From: Mycobacterium cookii
GTDB taxonomy: Bacteria > Actinomycetota > Actinomycetes > Mycobacteriales > Mycobacteriaceae
Reading direction: 5' to 3'
NCBI RefSeq assembly: GCF_010727945.1
Contig: NZ_AP022569.1
Span: forward strand, 2,542,001 to 2,606,000
Length of the DNA: 64,000 nucleotides
Part shown: positions 50,676 through 58,317 of the stretch, piece by piece
Position numbering within the stretch: the stretch's first letter is position 1
Layout of the letters: each line of letters opens with the position of its first letter
The notes under the pieces: model-generated
Seen by the model: only the letters and a program-made list of their open reading frames with translations
The model's database searches: none
Told to the model about the DNA's origin: nothing
Made by a program: the position numbers and the translations under genes

Positions 50676-51530
50676 ATGATTCAGCCGAGACTTGTCATCG
50701 TCGACGGGGTTCCGATGTCGGCTCTCGTCGCCGAGGTGCCCGACCCGCGTGCGGTAATCGTTGCGATTCACGGCGGCGGCACCACCGCACTGTATTTCGA
50801 TTGTCCCGGCCACCCCGAGTCGTCGTTGCTGCGGGCCGGCGCGGCGCGCGGATACACCGTCGTCGCGCTCGACCGGCCCGGGTACGGCAGCTCCGCGGCC
50901 TACCCCGAGGCGATGGCCGAACCCGGGCAACGGGTCGCGCTCGCATATGGCGCGGTGGACAAGGTTCTCAACGAACGGCCCCGCGGCGCCGGACTCTTCC
51001 TGATGGCCCATTCCGGTGGTTGCGAACTGGCACTGCGGATGGCCGCGGAGACGCAGCGCGACGACCTGCTCGGCGTTGAACTGGCCGGCACCGGCCGTCG
51101 CTATCATCCCGCGGCCCGCGAGATCCTCAAAGCGACAACCCTCGAACACCGCCCCGCCGGCATGCGCGAGCTGTTGTGGCATCCCACCGAACTCTATCCG
51201 CCCGAAGTCCTCAGCGGTGCAACGGTTTACCAAGGGGCTCCACCCTACGAAACCCAGATGGTGTTGAACTGGGCCCGCCAGGACTTTCCGGCCATTGCGC
51301 CTGAAGTTCGGGTGCCGGTGCAGTTCAGCGTCGCCGAGCACGAAAAAATCTGGCTCTCGGATCAGCCTGCGCTGGAGGAGATTGCGTCGCTGTTCTCGGG
51401 TGCACCCAATTTCCGACTCAACGAGCAGCGCGGGGCAGCACACAACATCAGCCTCGGCCACACCGCTGCGGACTATCACGCGTCGGTTCTCGAGTTCGCC
51501 GACACCTGCATCGGCGTGGAGACCGGGTGA
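50676..51530 (+). CDS. Alpha/beta hydrolase
   Basis: A 284-residue alpha/beta-hydrolase. HGGGTTALYFD supplies the oxyanion region, the nucleophile is Ser113 in MAHSGGCELAL, and the C-terminal acid and histidine are in SVAEHEK and GAAHNISLGH. ATG with GAGGAG from the MIRU-like repeat. The gene is followed by two tandem HIBADH-like genes that overlap by 1-4 bases, so all are one operon with the DUF35-thiolase upstream. Substrate is unknown; hydrolysis of an ester or thioester intermediate is likely. Confidence 0.85.
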   Translation: MIQPRLVIVDGVPMSALVAEVPDPRAVIVAIHGGGTTALYFDCPGHPESSLLRAGAARGYTVVALDRPGYGSSAAYPEAMAEPGQRVALAYGAVDKVLNERPRGAGLFLMAHSGGCELALRMAAETQRDDLLGVELAGTGRRYHPAAREILKATTLEHRPAGMRELLWHPTELYPPEVLSGATVYQGAPPYETQMVLNWARQDFPAIAPEVRVPVQFSVAEHEKIWLSDQPALEEIASLFSGAPNFRLNEQRGAAHNISLGHTAADYHASVLEFADTCIGVETG

Positions 51531-52345
51531 TGCACGTCGGATTCATCGGATTGGGCAGCCAGGGCGGCCCGATGGCCGGACGCATCATCGACGCCGGGTT
51601 CCCCACCACGTTGTGGGCGCGCAGGCCGGAGTCGCTGGAGCGGTATGCCGGCACCGCCGCGAAAGTCGCAGCGTCGCCCGCCGAACTCGCGGCCGACAGC
51701 GATCTAGTGTGCCTCTGCGTGGTCGGCGATGCGGACGTCGAGGAGGTCGCGACGGGTGAGGACGGGGTGCTGACCGGGCTCAAGCCGGGCGGCATCATCG
51801 CGATCCACAGCACCGTGCACCCCAACACCTGCCATCAATTGGCAGAAAAGGCGGCAGCACAGGATGTTTCAGTGATCGACGCGCCAGTGAGCGGGGGTGC
51901 GCCGGCCGTGGCGGAACGACGCCTGCTGGTCATGGCCGGTGGCGAGCCCGACGTCGTCGACCGCTGCCGCCCGGTGTTCGAGAGCTACGCCGACCCGATT
52001 GTGCACCTGGGTGAGCTCGGCTCCGGACAGACCGCGAAACTGCTGAACAATCTGCTCTTCACCGCGAACCTGGGAACGGCGGCCAGCACCCTGGCACTTG
52101 GCGAGGCGCTCGGCGTACTGCCTGATCGCCTTACCGAAGTCATCTCTCGCGGCAGCGGGAACAGCTTCGGTCTCAACGTGCTTGGCGGTGACAGCGGTCT
52201 GGATCGGCTGGCAGACCTGGCGGGCGCACTGCTGCAAAAGGACATTCGGCTGCTCGCCGACCTGACCGACCGCGCGAACTTTACCGGCGGAGCTGTGCTG
52301 GATGCCGCCGACGCCACGCTGGCCCTGATGAAACACCCACGGTGA
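51530..52345 (+). CDS. 3-hydroxyisobutyrate dehydrogenase-like oxidoreductase, tandem copy A
   Basis: A 271-residue beta-hydroxyacid dehydrogenase. Rossmann motif VGFIGLGSQGGPMAGR, substrate loop DAPVSGGAPAVAE, catalytic Lys170 in GQTAKLLNN. The ATG at 51530 overlaps the hydrolase stop (TGATG); a GTG three bases upstream (51527) is equally possible. It overlaps copy B by 4 bases. The two tandem copies share layout but only moderate sequence identity, so they may act on different hydroxyacyl intermediates or form a heteromer. Confidence 0.87.
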   Translation: MHVGFIGLGSQGGPMAGRIIDAGFPTTLWARRPESLERYAGTAAKVAASPAELAADSDLVCLCVVGDADVEEVATGEDGVLTGLKPGGIIAIHSTVHPNTCHQLAEKAAAQDVSVIDAPVSGGAPAVAERRLLVMAGGEPDVVDRCRPVFESYADPIVHLGELGSGQTAKLLNNLLFTANLGTAASTLALGEALGVLPDRLTEVISRGSGNSFGLNVLGGDSGLDRLADLAGALLQKDIRLLADLTDRANFTGGAVLDAADATLALMKHPR

Positions 52346-53142
52346 GAATCGGATTCATCGGCGCCGGGCGGATGGGACGTCCGATGGTGGCCCGTCTCGT
52401 CGGGGCCGGACACGATGTCGATGTCCTGAGCCGCACCGCCGACAAGCGCGCCGCCATCACCGAATTGGGCGGGAGATCCGTCGCCGAGATCGCCGAAGTG
52501 TGCGCGGCCGCGGAAGTCGCGGTGGTCTGTGTGTTCACCGACGAGCAGGTCCGTGAGGTCTGCCTGGCTGGCGGTGTGGTCGCGGCGATGCCGGCCGGCT
52601 CAGCTCTGGTGCTGCACACCACCGGAAGCCCCCGCACCGTCGAGAGCATCGCCGAGCGGGCGACGCCCCGCGGCATAGAGGTGGTGGATGCACCGGTGAG
52701 CGGAGGCCCGCACAACGCCGCGGCCGGAACATTGACCTTGTTCGTCGGCGGCGCCGACCACACCCTGACGCGCGTCCGACCGGTGTTGAGTTGTTACGGC
52801 GATCCGGTCCTGCATGTGGGCCCGCTGGGAGCGGGTCAGAAGGTGAAACTGGTCAACAACGCCCTGTTCGCGGCCCACATCGGACTGCTCGCCGAGGCCG
52901 TCAGACTGGGCGCGCAACTCGGCGTGACAGAGTCGGCGCTGCTCAGCGCTCTTCCCCACGGCAGCGCATCGAGCCGGGTGCTGGACATCGTCGCCGCGGG
53001 CGGATCCATCGCCTCGTTCATCAAAACCGCAGGCGAATTCGTCGGCAAAGACCTTGCCGTGGTCAGGGGTATCGCCGCCGAACTGGGCAGCGACCTCGGT
53101 GTGCTCGACGACGCCATCGACGCGGGCGCGACGGCGAAATGA
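52342..53142 (+). CDS. 3-hydroxyisobutyrate dehydrogenase-like oxidoreductase, tandem copy B
   Basis: A 266-residue member of the same family: Rossmann motif IGFIGAGRMGRPMVARL, substrate loop DAPVSGGPHNAAAGTL, catalytic Lys169 in GQKVKLVNN. GTG start overlapping copy A by 4 bases. The C-terminal half (AEAVRLGAQLGVTESALL) is shorter than in copy A. A P450-ferredoxin pair follows after a 100-base gap that contains TACCGT and TAGCGT, promoter-like hexamers, so the operon may continue or a new one may start there. Confidence 0.87.
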   Translation: MRIGFIGAGRMGRPMVARLVGAGHDVDVLSRTADKRAAITELGGRSVAEIAEVCAAAEVAVVCVFTDEQVREVCLAGGVVAAMPAGSALVLHTTGSPRTVESIAERATPRGIEVVDAPVSGGPHNAAAGTLTLFVGGADHTLTRVRPVLSCYGDPVLHVGPLGAGQKVKLVNNALFAAHIGLLAEAVRLGAQLGVTESALLSALPHGSASSRVLDIVAAGGSIASFIKTAGEFVGKDLAVVRGIAAELGSDLGVLDDAIDAGATAK

Positions 53143-53242
53143 GGTCTTTTCGGTCCGCGAAGATGCGGCTACCGTTAGCGTTACAGTCAAGCATTCCGTC
53201 GTAAAGGTTTTCAGCGGCTTATTCGGCGCTGAGGAGGGTGTC

Positions 53243-54448
53243 ATGACCAAAGCCAAGGTCGTCTTTGATCCGTTCTCCGACGAGTACTTCACCAATCCGT
53301 TCGAGATATATCGCCGAATGCGCGAGGACGCTCCGCTCTACTACGACGAAAAAGAGGACTTCTACGCGATCACCCGTCATGAAGACGTGGCGGCGGCCCT
53401 GAAGGATTACGAGACCTACTCATCGAGCCGGGGCTGCGATCTGGCGATGGTGCGCAAAGGCCTATCGCCCGAGATGAGATCCATCATCTTCATGGATCCG
53501 CCGGACCATCGGCACATGCGCAGCCTGCTGAACAAAGCCTTCACCCCGCGGGCCGTGCAATCGCAGACCGAGACCGTTCACGAAGTGATCGACAAATATC
53601 TCGGTGCCGTCGACCCTGACAACTTCGACGTGGTGCAGGACTTCTCCGGACCTTTCCCTGTCGAGGTCATCACCCGGATGGCCGGGGTTCCGGAGGAATA
53701 CCGCCAGCAGGTGCGGCACTGGATCGACACCAGCCTGTCCCGGGAACCCGGACAGATCGAGGTCAGCGAAGCGGGAATGCAGGCCAACATCGACACCGCG
53801 ATGTACTACTTCGGCCTGGTGCAGGAACGGCGGCAAAACCCGCAGGACGACATGATCAGCAAGCTGATCGCCGCCGAAATCCCCGGCGAAGACGGTCAGA
53901 CCCGCAAGCTGGACGATATCGAAATATGCGGTTTCGCCACGCTTTTGGGCGGTGCCGGTGCTGAGACTGTGACCAAGTTGATCGGCAGCGCAATGGTGCT
54001 TTTCGCCCGCAACCCGGAGCAGTGGAAGAAGCTGAAAGCGGACCGCAGCAAGTTGGCCGGCGCCGTCGAAGAGTTGCTGCGCTACGAAGGCCCGGTGCAG
54101 TACAACGTCCGCTGGACGTTGAAAGAAGCGCACACCAGCGGCGGCACCATACCGGCGGGCAAGCCGGTGTTCGTGATGAACGCCGCGGCGAACCGCGACC
54201 CGGACGCCTTCACCGACGCCGACACATTCGACATCGACCGCGACCAGACCGAAGCGCAGCACCTCGGTTTGGGATACGGGATCCACAGCTGCCTGGGCGC
54301 GGCACTGGCCCGGATGGAAAGCCGCGTCGCCCTGGAGAAGTTGCTCGACTTCATGCCCAATTACGAGGTCGACTGGGACGGCTGCCGGCGAGTCACCATG
54401 CAGAACGTCGCGGGCTGGCTGAATGTCCCGGTGAAGGTGTTGCGATGA
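53243..54448 (+). CDS. Cytochrome P450
   Basis: A 401-residue P450. The heme loop LGYGIHSCLGAALAR places the ligand at Cys350; the usual Phe at the loop start is Leu. The I-helix has LLGGAGAETVTKL, with A-E-T in place of A-D-T, and EELLRYEGP is the ExxR region. ATG at 53243 with GGAGGG seven bases upstream; an in-frame extension into the preceding gene is not needed. The stop overlaps the start of a ferredoxin gene (ATGA), the normal partner arrangement. It is a member of a different CYP family from those at 17699 and 55706. Confidence 0.92.
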   Translation: MTKAKVVFDPFSDEYFTNPFEIYRRMREDAPLYYDEKEDFYAITRHEDVAAALKDYETYSSSRGCDLAMVRKGLSPEMRSIIFMDPPDHRHMRSLLNKAFTPRAVQSQTETVHEVIDKYLGAVDPDNFDVVQDFSGPFPVEVITRMAGVPEEYRQQVRHWIDTSLSREPGQIEVSEAGMQANIDTAMYYFGLVQERRQNPQDDMISKLIAAEIPGEDGQTRKLDDIEICGFATLLGGAGAETVTKLIGSAMVLFARNPEQWKKLKADRSKLAGAVEELLRYEGPVQYNVRWTLKEAHTSGGTIPAGKPVFVMNAAANRDPDAFTDADTFDIDRDQTEAQHLGLGYGIHSCLGAALARMESRVALEKLLDFMPNYEVDWDGCRRVTMQNVAGWLNVPVKVLR

Positions 54449-54642
54449 CGAAGAAGATCGAAGTCGACTGGGGTCTGTGCGAGAGCAACGGGGTGTGCAT
54501 GGGCGTCATGCCGGAGGTCTTCCGACTCGAGGATGACGACACACTGACCGTGCTGCAGGACGAAGTCACGCCGGAGAACGAGGCGCTGGTGCTCGAGGCG
54601 GTTCGTCAATGCCCGCGGCAGGCCATTTCCATCAGCGAGTAG
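54445..54642 (+). CDS. Mono-cluster ferredoxin (P450 redox partner)
   Basis: A 65-residue ferredoxin: Cys12, Cys18 and Cys56 (CESNGVC...CP), with Asn15 at the variable fourth-ligand position. It is coupled to the P450 at 53243 by a 4-base overlap and should deliver electrons to it. The acidic middle (EDDDTLTVLQDEVTPENE) is typical of this ferredoxin type. It ends the unit; a promoter-bearing gap of 136 bases follows. Confidence 0.88.
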   Translation: MTKKIEVDWGLCESNGVCMGVMPEVFRLEDDDTLTVLQDEVTPENEALVLEAVRQCPRQAISISE

Positions 54643-54778
54643 TTAACTGCCGAGCGTTGTTCGGGCAAAAGCGATTTCACTTCGTCGCCGCGTTGGGATC
54701 AGCGGCGGAGTAGATGTTAAGAATCTATCAAGCGGTAGGCGGTAATTTTCCACACGACAAACGTGAAAGGAAGCCGCT

Positions 54779-55180
54779 ATGTACAACACCAGCACGCTGA
54801 AGAAGATCATCTCGGGCGCGCTGCTGGCCGGCAGCGTCGCGGTCACCGGGGCAGGACTCAGCGCAGGTACCGCCCAAGCCGACCCATTTGCTGCGCAGCC
54901 CCACACCTGGTGCCCCGGGCAAGCTTTGCCGTTCGGCAACATTCAGTGGGACATGGGTGTGTGCCACACCTGGTATGAAGTTCCGTTCGGTCAGGGCAAC
55001 GTGCGAATGGTTGACATCCACGGGAATCCGTTGGACAGCTTCATCTCGGCGGACATCCCGGCCCCGATCTTCACTCCTCCACCTCCGCCGCCACCGGCGC
55101 CGCCGCACCCGTTCTGCACCCCTCGCGGAGCCTTCATCATCATTCCGCCGATCTGCGACGAGATCGGGGTGCATCCCTGA
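54779..55180 (+). CDS. Secreted proline-rich hypothetical protein
   Basis: A 133-residue exported protein. The signal peptide (KKIISGALLAGSVAVTGAGL) is cut after TAQA near residue 35. The mature part has TWCPGQALPFG and MGVCHTWYEVPFGQG, with a cysteine pair, then a run of prolines near residue 100 and a C-terminal CTPRGAFIIIPPICDEIG, the second pair. It resembles small exported mycobacterial proteins without known function. AAAGGAAG lies before the ATG, and TAATTT at 54743 is a plausible -10 box. It does not carry the TTCTC-N7-GAGAA element. Confidence 0.72.
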   Translation: MYNTSTLKKIISGALLAGSVAVTGAGLSAGTAQADPFAAQPHTWCPGQALPFGNIQWDMGVCHTWYEVPFGQGNVRMVDIHGNPLDSFISADIPAPIFTPPPPPPPAPPHPFCTPRGAFIIIPPICDEIGVHP

Positions 55181-55196
55181 CGTAAGCGGTTGCGGC

Positions 55197-55484
55197 TCAG
55201 CCGAATCCGGAGATGATCACCGCGTTGCAGTCAGCGGCGGCCTGACGTAACTTCGCGGCGTTCCGGTAGGCCTCCGACTCGTACCACGCGCGAGCCGCGT
55301 CCACCGACTCGAATTCCAGCACCACTGTCTGGTCGCCGTGCCAATCGCCTTCGATGACCGTGGGATTGGTGTCCACCGCGAGGATGTTGACTCCGTCCAT
55401 CGCCGCTCCGGCAGCCCGGCCGTAGGCCTTCATGCCTTCCGGATCGTTGATCGCTTCGGTGAGAATGACATACCCTTTTGGCAT
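55197..55484 (-). CDS. DUF1330-family protein
   Basis: A 95-residue dimeric alpha-beta barrel (ferredoxin-like) protein of the DUF1330 group: YVILTEAINDPEGMKAYGRAAGAAM, then VLEFESVDAARAWYESEAYRNAAKLRQ, which is the family hallmark. Members are small homodimers of unknown enzymatic role, often beside degradation genes; some related barrels act as isomerases or monooxygenases. It is last in the minus-strand unit that follows the P450-ferredoxin pair at 55521-56989, separated by 36 bases. A secreted-protein gene converges on it. Confidence 0.85.
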   Translation of the reverse strand: MPKGYVILTEAINDPEGMKAYGRAAGAAMDGVNILAVDTNPTVIEGDWHGDQTVVLEFESVDAARAWYESEAYRNAAKLRQAAADCNAVIISGFG

Positions 55485-55520
55485 AGTTGCGTGAAACTCC
55501 TTACCGGCTTTGGTATCTGG

Positions 55521-55709
55521 TCAACGCTTGACGATGGCCTGCTCGGGACAGGACGCGATGGCCTCTTCGGTGGCAGCCTCGAATTGCGCCGGCACCTCGG
55601 AATCTATTGCCACCGCGTACCCGTCGTCGGTCAGGCTGAACACCTCTTCGCACAGCGTGGTGCACACCCCGTGGCCACGGCAGCGCTGATCGTCTACCCA
55701 GACTTTCAT
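55521..55709 (-). CDS. Mono-cluster ferredoxin (P450 redox partner)
   Basis: A 62-residue ferredoxin: Cys10, Cys16 and Cys54 (CRGHGVC...CP), His13 at the variable position and an extra Cys20. The start overlaps the P450 stop by 4 bases, so it is translated with it and should reduce that P450. It resembles the ferredoxin at 37761 in having His at the fourth-ligand position. The cluster is probably [3Fe-4S] or an atypical [4Fe-4S]. Confidence 0.88.
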   Translation of the reverse strand: MKVWVDDQRCRGHGVCTTLCEEVFSLTDDGYAVAIDSEVPAQFEAATEEAIASCPEQAIVKR

Positions 55710-56989
55710 ACGGGCGTGAACTCCAGGTGCAGCTCGGTCAGTCCGCGCAGGATGTACGTCGGAACGTATTGGTAGCGGCGGTCATTGGCGGGCCCGTGAT
55801 GCTTCTCGCTGATCCTGATGTCGGACGTGCGGTCCAGCAGTCGCTCGAGGGCCACCCGTGTTTCGGCGCGGGCCAGCGGAGCGCCTGGGCAGCTGTGAAT
55901 ACCGCGTCCGAACGAGATATGTTGGCGGGCATTCTTTCTGGCCGGGTCGAACGTGGTCGGGTCTTCGAATCGCCGCGGATCGCGGTTCGCGGCGGCCTGC
56001 ACGATCATCACCGTGGTGCCCGCGGGCAGGTCGACGCCGCCGATGTTGACCGGCTTGCGGTTCAACCGGAAGTCACCCTTGACCGGGCTCTCGTGGCGCA
56101 GCGACTCCTCGATGAAGTTCGGGATGAGGCTGCGGTCTTTGCGCAACTGCGCCTGGATGTCGGGCCGCTCCCCCAACGTCTGCAGCGACGCACCGAGCAG
56201 CCGCACAGTCGTTTCCTGACCTGCCGAGAAGACATTGGCCGCGACCCGGGCGACGTCTTCGACCTCGGGCGTGGTGCCGTCAGGATAGGTGGCTGTAGCC
56301 AGGCCGGTCAGCACATCGTCGCGGGGTGCGGCGCGACGATCCCGGACGTAGTCGGAGAACAGTCCGTAGAGGAATTCCAGCGGGCTGTGCGCCAGCGATT
56401 CCTTGCCGGTGCCCCCGACGCCGCCACCGGAGTTCTCGCGGATGCCCTTGACGAACTTGTCGCGGTCTTCGATCGGCACGCCGAGCAGGTCGGCGATCAC
56501 CAGCAGCGTGAAGGGACCGGAGAAGCCCTTGATCCAGTCGCCCTCGCCGGGCGCCAGAAAGTCGTCGAGCACCTGGTCGGCGAGCTCCCACATGGCGTCC
56601 TCGTTTTCCTTGAGGCGCTTCGGGGTGATCAGCCGCATCAGCAGCGAGCGGTGGTTGGTGTGGGTCGGCGGGTCGAGGGTGGGCAGCTGATCGCTGAACG
56701 GCAGCTCGTCGCGGTGCTGCTCGATCAACTCGGTGATGTCGCTGTCACCCAGGCCCTCCAGGCTGACCGGGAAGCCGGGAAACGGGCCGGTCACCGAGTT
56801 GCACGACGACCACGTCTCGGCGTCGTTCAAGACCGCGCAGGCTTCTTCCCAGCCGGTCACCATCGTGACGTCGTGGTGCTTCTCCTTGGCCACCGGGCAC
56901 TGCTGCCGCAGCGCCTCGTAAAACGGGTAGGGGTCGGCGATCAGCTCGCTACCACGGAAAAAATCCTTATCGGCGAAGTCGTTCACCAT
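55706..56989 (-). CDS. Cytochrome P450
   Basis: A 427-residue P450. The heme loop FGRGIHSCPGAPLAR gives ligand Cys367. The I-helix is SAGQETTVRL, with Q-E for the usual D, and EESLRHESPV is the ExxR region. It is a close relative of the P450 at 17699, sharing the C-terminal YILRGL(T/S)(E/D)LHL. ATG at 56989; a TTG at 57004 is less likely. A TGAGA-N7-TCTCA palindrome lies 26 bases upstream, linking it to the regulon of the amidohydrolase and acyl-CoA dehydrogenase operons. It is followed by a coupled ferredoxin and a DUF1330 gene. Confidence 0.92.
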   Translation of the reverse strand: MVNDFADKDFFRGSELIADPYPFYEALRQQCPVAKEKHHDVTMVTGWEEACAVLNDAETWSSCNSVTGPFPGFPVSLEGLGDSDITELIEQHRDELPFSDQLPTLDPPTHTNHRSLLMRLITPKRLKENEDAMWELADQVLDDFLAPGEGDWIKGFSGPFTLLVIADLLGVPIEDRDKFVKGIRENSGGGVGGTGKESLAHSPLEFLYGLFSDYVRDRRAAPRDDVLTGLATATYPDGTTPEVEDVARVAANVFSAGQETTVRLLGASLQTLGERPDIQAQLRKDRSLIPNFIEESLRHESPVKGDFRLNRKPVNIGGVDLPAGTTVMIVQAAANRDPRRFEDPTTFDPARKNARQHISFGRGIHSCPGAPLARAETRVALERLLDRTSDIRISEKHHGPANDRRYQYVPTYILRGLTELHLEFTPV

Positions 56990-57014
56990 CTCGCACCGTT
57001 CCAATCTCGGCTCG

Positions 57015-57031
57015 TGAGAATGAGCCTCTCA
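57015..57031. promoter_or_regulatory. TGAGA-N7-TCTCA operator (copy 5)
   Basis: TGAGAATGAGCCTCTCA keeps both 5-base arms and matches the 16257 copy at 12 of 17 positions. It lies 26 bases before the P450 start at 56989, where it would overlap the promoter. Confidence 0.6.
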
Positions 57032-57111
57032 GAGATGAGCATTAGATTTCCATACCGCAGGCGGCGCCGTCAACGCGCTGCGAATCCAGCGTCGAGAAGA
57101 AGGAAATCGGC

Positions 57112-57618
57112 TCAGCCGGCCGGGATCAGGTCGGCCTCGACGGCCGGGCTGGCCGTCACCCGGCTGCGAAACGTCTCGATCGGCTCGATCGGGATCGGGG
57201 GAAGAGCCGCCGCGGCGAAGGCCTGCGCCTTGAAGGCCTGCGCGGCGGCGCTGAGCCGGTGCTGAACCAGGCCGACGCTGTCATCCAACTCGGCCGGCCA
57301 GGTCTGCCCCCACAGGGTGACCTCGGTCGCGCCCTGGTCGAGTGCCTGCAGGACACCTTCGCGAACGCGAGGGTCGCAGTCGAACAGGTCGGCCGCCACG
57401 GCCAGGGTCTGCGGCGGCAGCCGGTGCCCCGCCGTCGCCAATGCGTACTCCAGGTCGACGATCTGGGCGCCGAGAATCCGCAACGGTCGTTCGTCCGGAT
57501 GGTCGGCGACCAGGACCGTCACGTCCCACCCGGCGATCGCCCGGTCGAACAGCCACCCGCCCGCGAAGCGCACCACATCGGCGACATCGGCGGCGACGAC
57601 GTCGAGCCGGTACCTCAT
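57112..57618 (-). CDS. Conserved hypothetical protein coupled to a TetR gene
   Basis: A 168-residue soluble protein rich in Ala, Asp and Val, with an N-terminal strand-helix layout (YRLDVVAADVADVVRFAGGWLFDRAIAGWDVTVLV) and a mostly helical second half. No motif or family is recognised. The ATG at 57618 overlaps the stop of the TetR gene by 4 bases, so it is translated with it. Such coupling suggests a partner of the regulator or a product of the same stress response. The C-terminus (SRVTASPAVEADLIPAG) is probably disordered. Confidence 0.65.
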   Translation of the reverse strand: MRYRLDVVAADVADVVRFAGGWLFDRAIAGWDVTVLVADHPDERPLRILGAQIVDLEYALATAGHRLPPQTLAVAADLFDCDPRVREGVLQALDQGATEVTLWGQTWPAELDDSVGLVQHRLSAAAQAFKAQAFAAAALPPIPIEPIETFRSRVTASPAVEADLIPAG

Positions 57619-58220
57619 GTCGGGTTCGGCGGAGCCATGTCCCGGGCCAACGATTCCGCGTACTCCTTGAAGACCTCGGTCAGTGGTATCGAAGGGTTGA
57701 GCAACCATGTGGTCTCCATTCCGATGATGAAGGCAAGAATCTGCACTGCCTTGACGCTGACATCCATGTCCATCCGAAACTGACCGGCCTGCTGGCCGCG
57801 TCGGATCAGCTCGCTGATGATCGCGGTCGCATCGCGATACCGGCTTTGCAGCCGGTCGTGCAGCGGTGCGTCGGGGTGCACGTTCTCCGCGAGCAGCACC
57901 GCGTACGTGCCGATCAACTCGGGTGATCGGTAGTACCGCTCGGCGACGGCGGCAACTTCCGAGATCAGGTCGCCCGCCCGGTCCGCGTGCGAGTCGTCGT
58001 CGGCGTCGCGGACGTCGAGCACCGCGTTCAACAGCTGCTCTTTGGATTCGAAGTGATGCAGCAACCCGGCGGGGCTGACACCGGCCTCGCCGGCGATCTG
58101 GGCCAGCGTCGTGTTGCGCCACCCGTTGCGGGTGAGCAACCGCTGCGCGACGGACAGGATCCGCTGTTTGCGATCCTCGCCCTTGGCGCGCAACGAGTCG
58201 TACGGCCGTGATTCGGGCAC
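57615..58220 (-). CDS. TetR-family transcriptional regulator
   Basis: A 201-residue regulator. The helix-turn-helix is near residues 35-60 (TTLAQIAGEAGVSPAGLLHHFESKEQLL), followed by a helical ligand domain. A longer frame begins with TTG at 58241 inside an inverted repeat, but the GTG at 58220 follows AAGGAG at good spacing and is chosen. A long inverted repeat lies just upstream (58235-58268), a likely autoregulatory operator. The gene sits downstream of a six-gene beta-oxidation operon on the same strand and may control it; its repeat word also occurs upstream of fadA. Confidence 0.87.
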   Translation of the reverse strand: MPESRPYDSLRAKGEDRKQRILSVAQRLLTRNGWRNTTLAQIAGEAGVSPAGLLHHFESKEQLLNAVLDVRDADDDSHADRAGDLISEVAAVAERYYRSPELIGTYAVLLAENVHPDAPLHDRLQSRYRDATAIISELIRRGQQAGQFRMDMDVSVKAVQILAFIIGMETTWLLNPSIPLTEVFKEYAESLARDMAPPNPT

Positions 58221-58234
58221 CGAGCTCCTTCGTT

Positions 58235-58268
58235 CAACCAACTAACTGAGCACACAGTAGGTTGGTTG
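58235..58268. promoter_or_regulatory. Inverted repeat upstream of the TetR gene
   Basis: CAACCAAC (58235-58242) and GTTGGTTG (58261-58268) are perfect 8-base arms separated by 18 bases. The arms lie 15-48 bases before the TetR start, where operator binding would block transcription. The GTTGGTTGG word is shared with the fadA palindrome at 5641. Confidence 0.5.
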
Positions 58269-58317
58269 GGCCGAGTGTGACAAGGGTCTCAGCCGAAAAC
58301 ATTCTGTCGCGCCGCCG

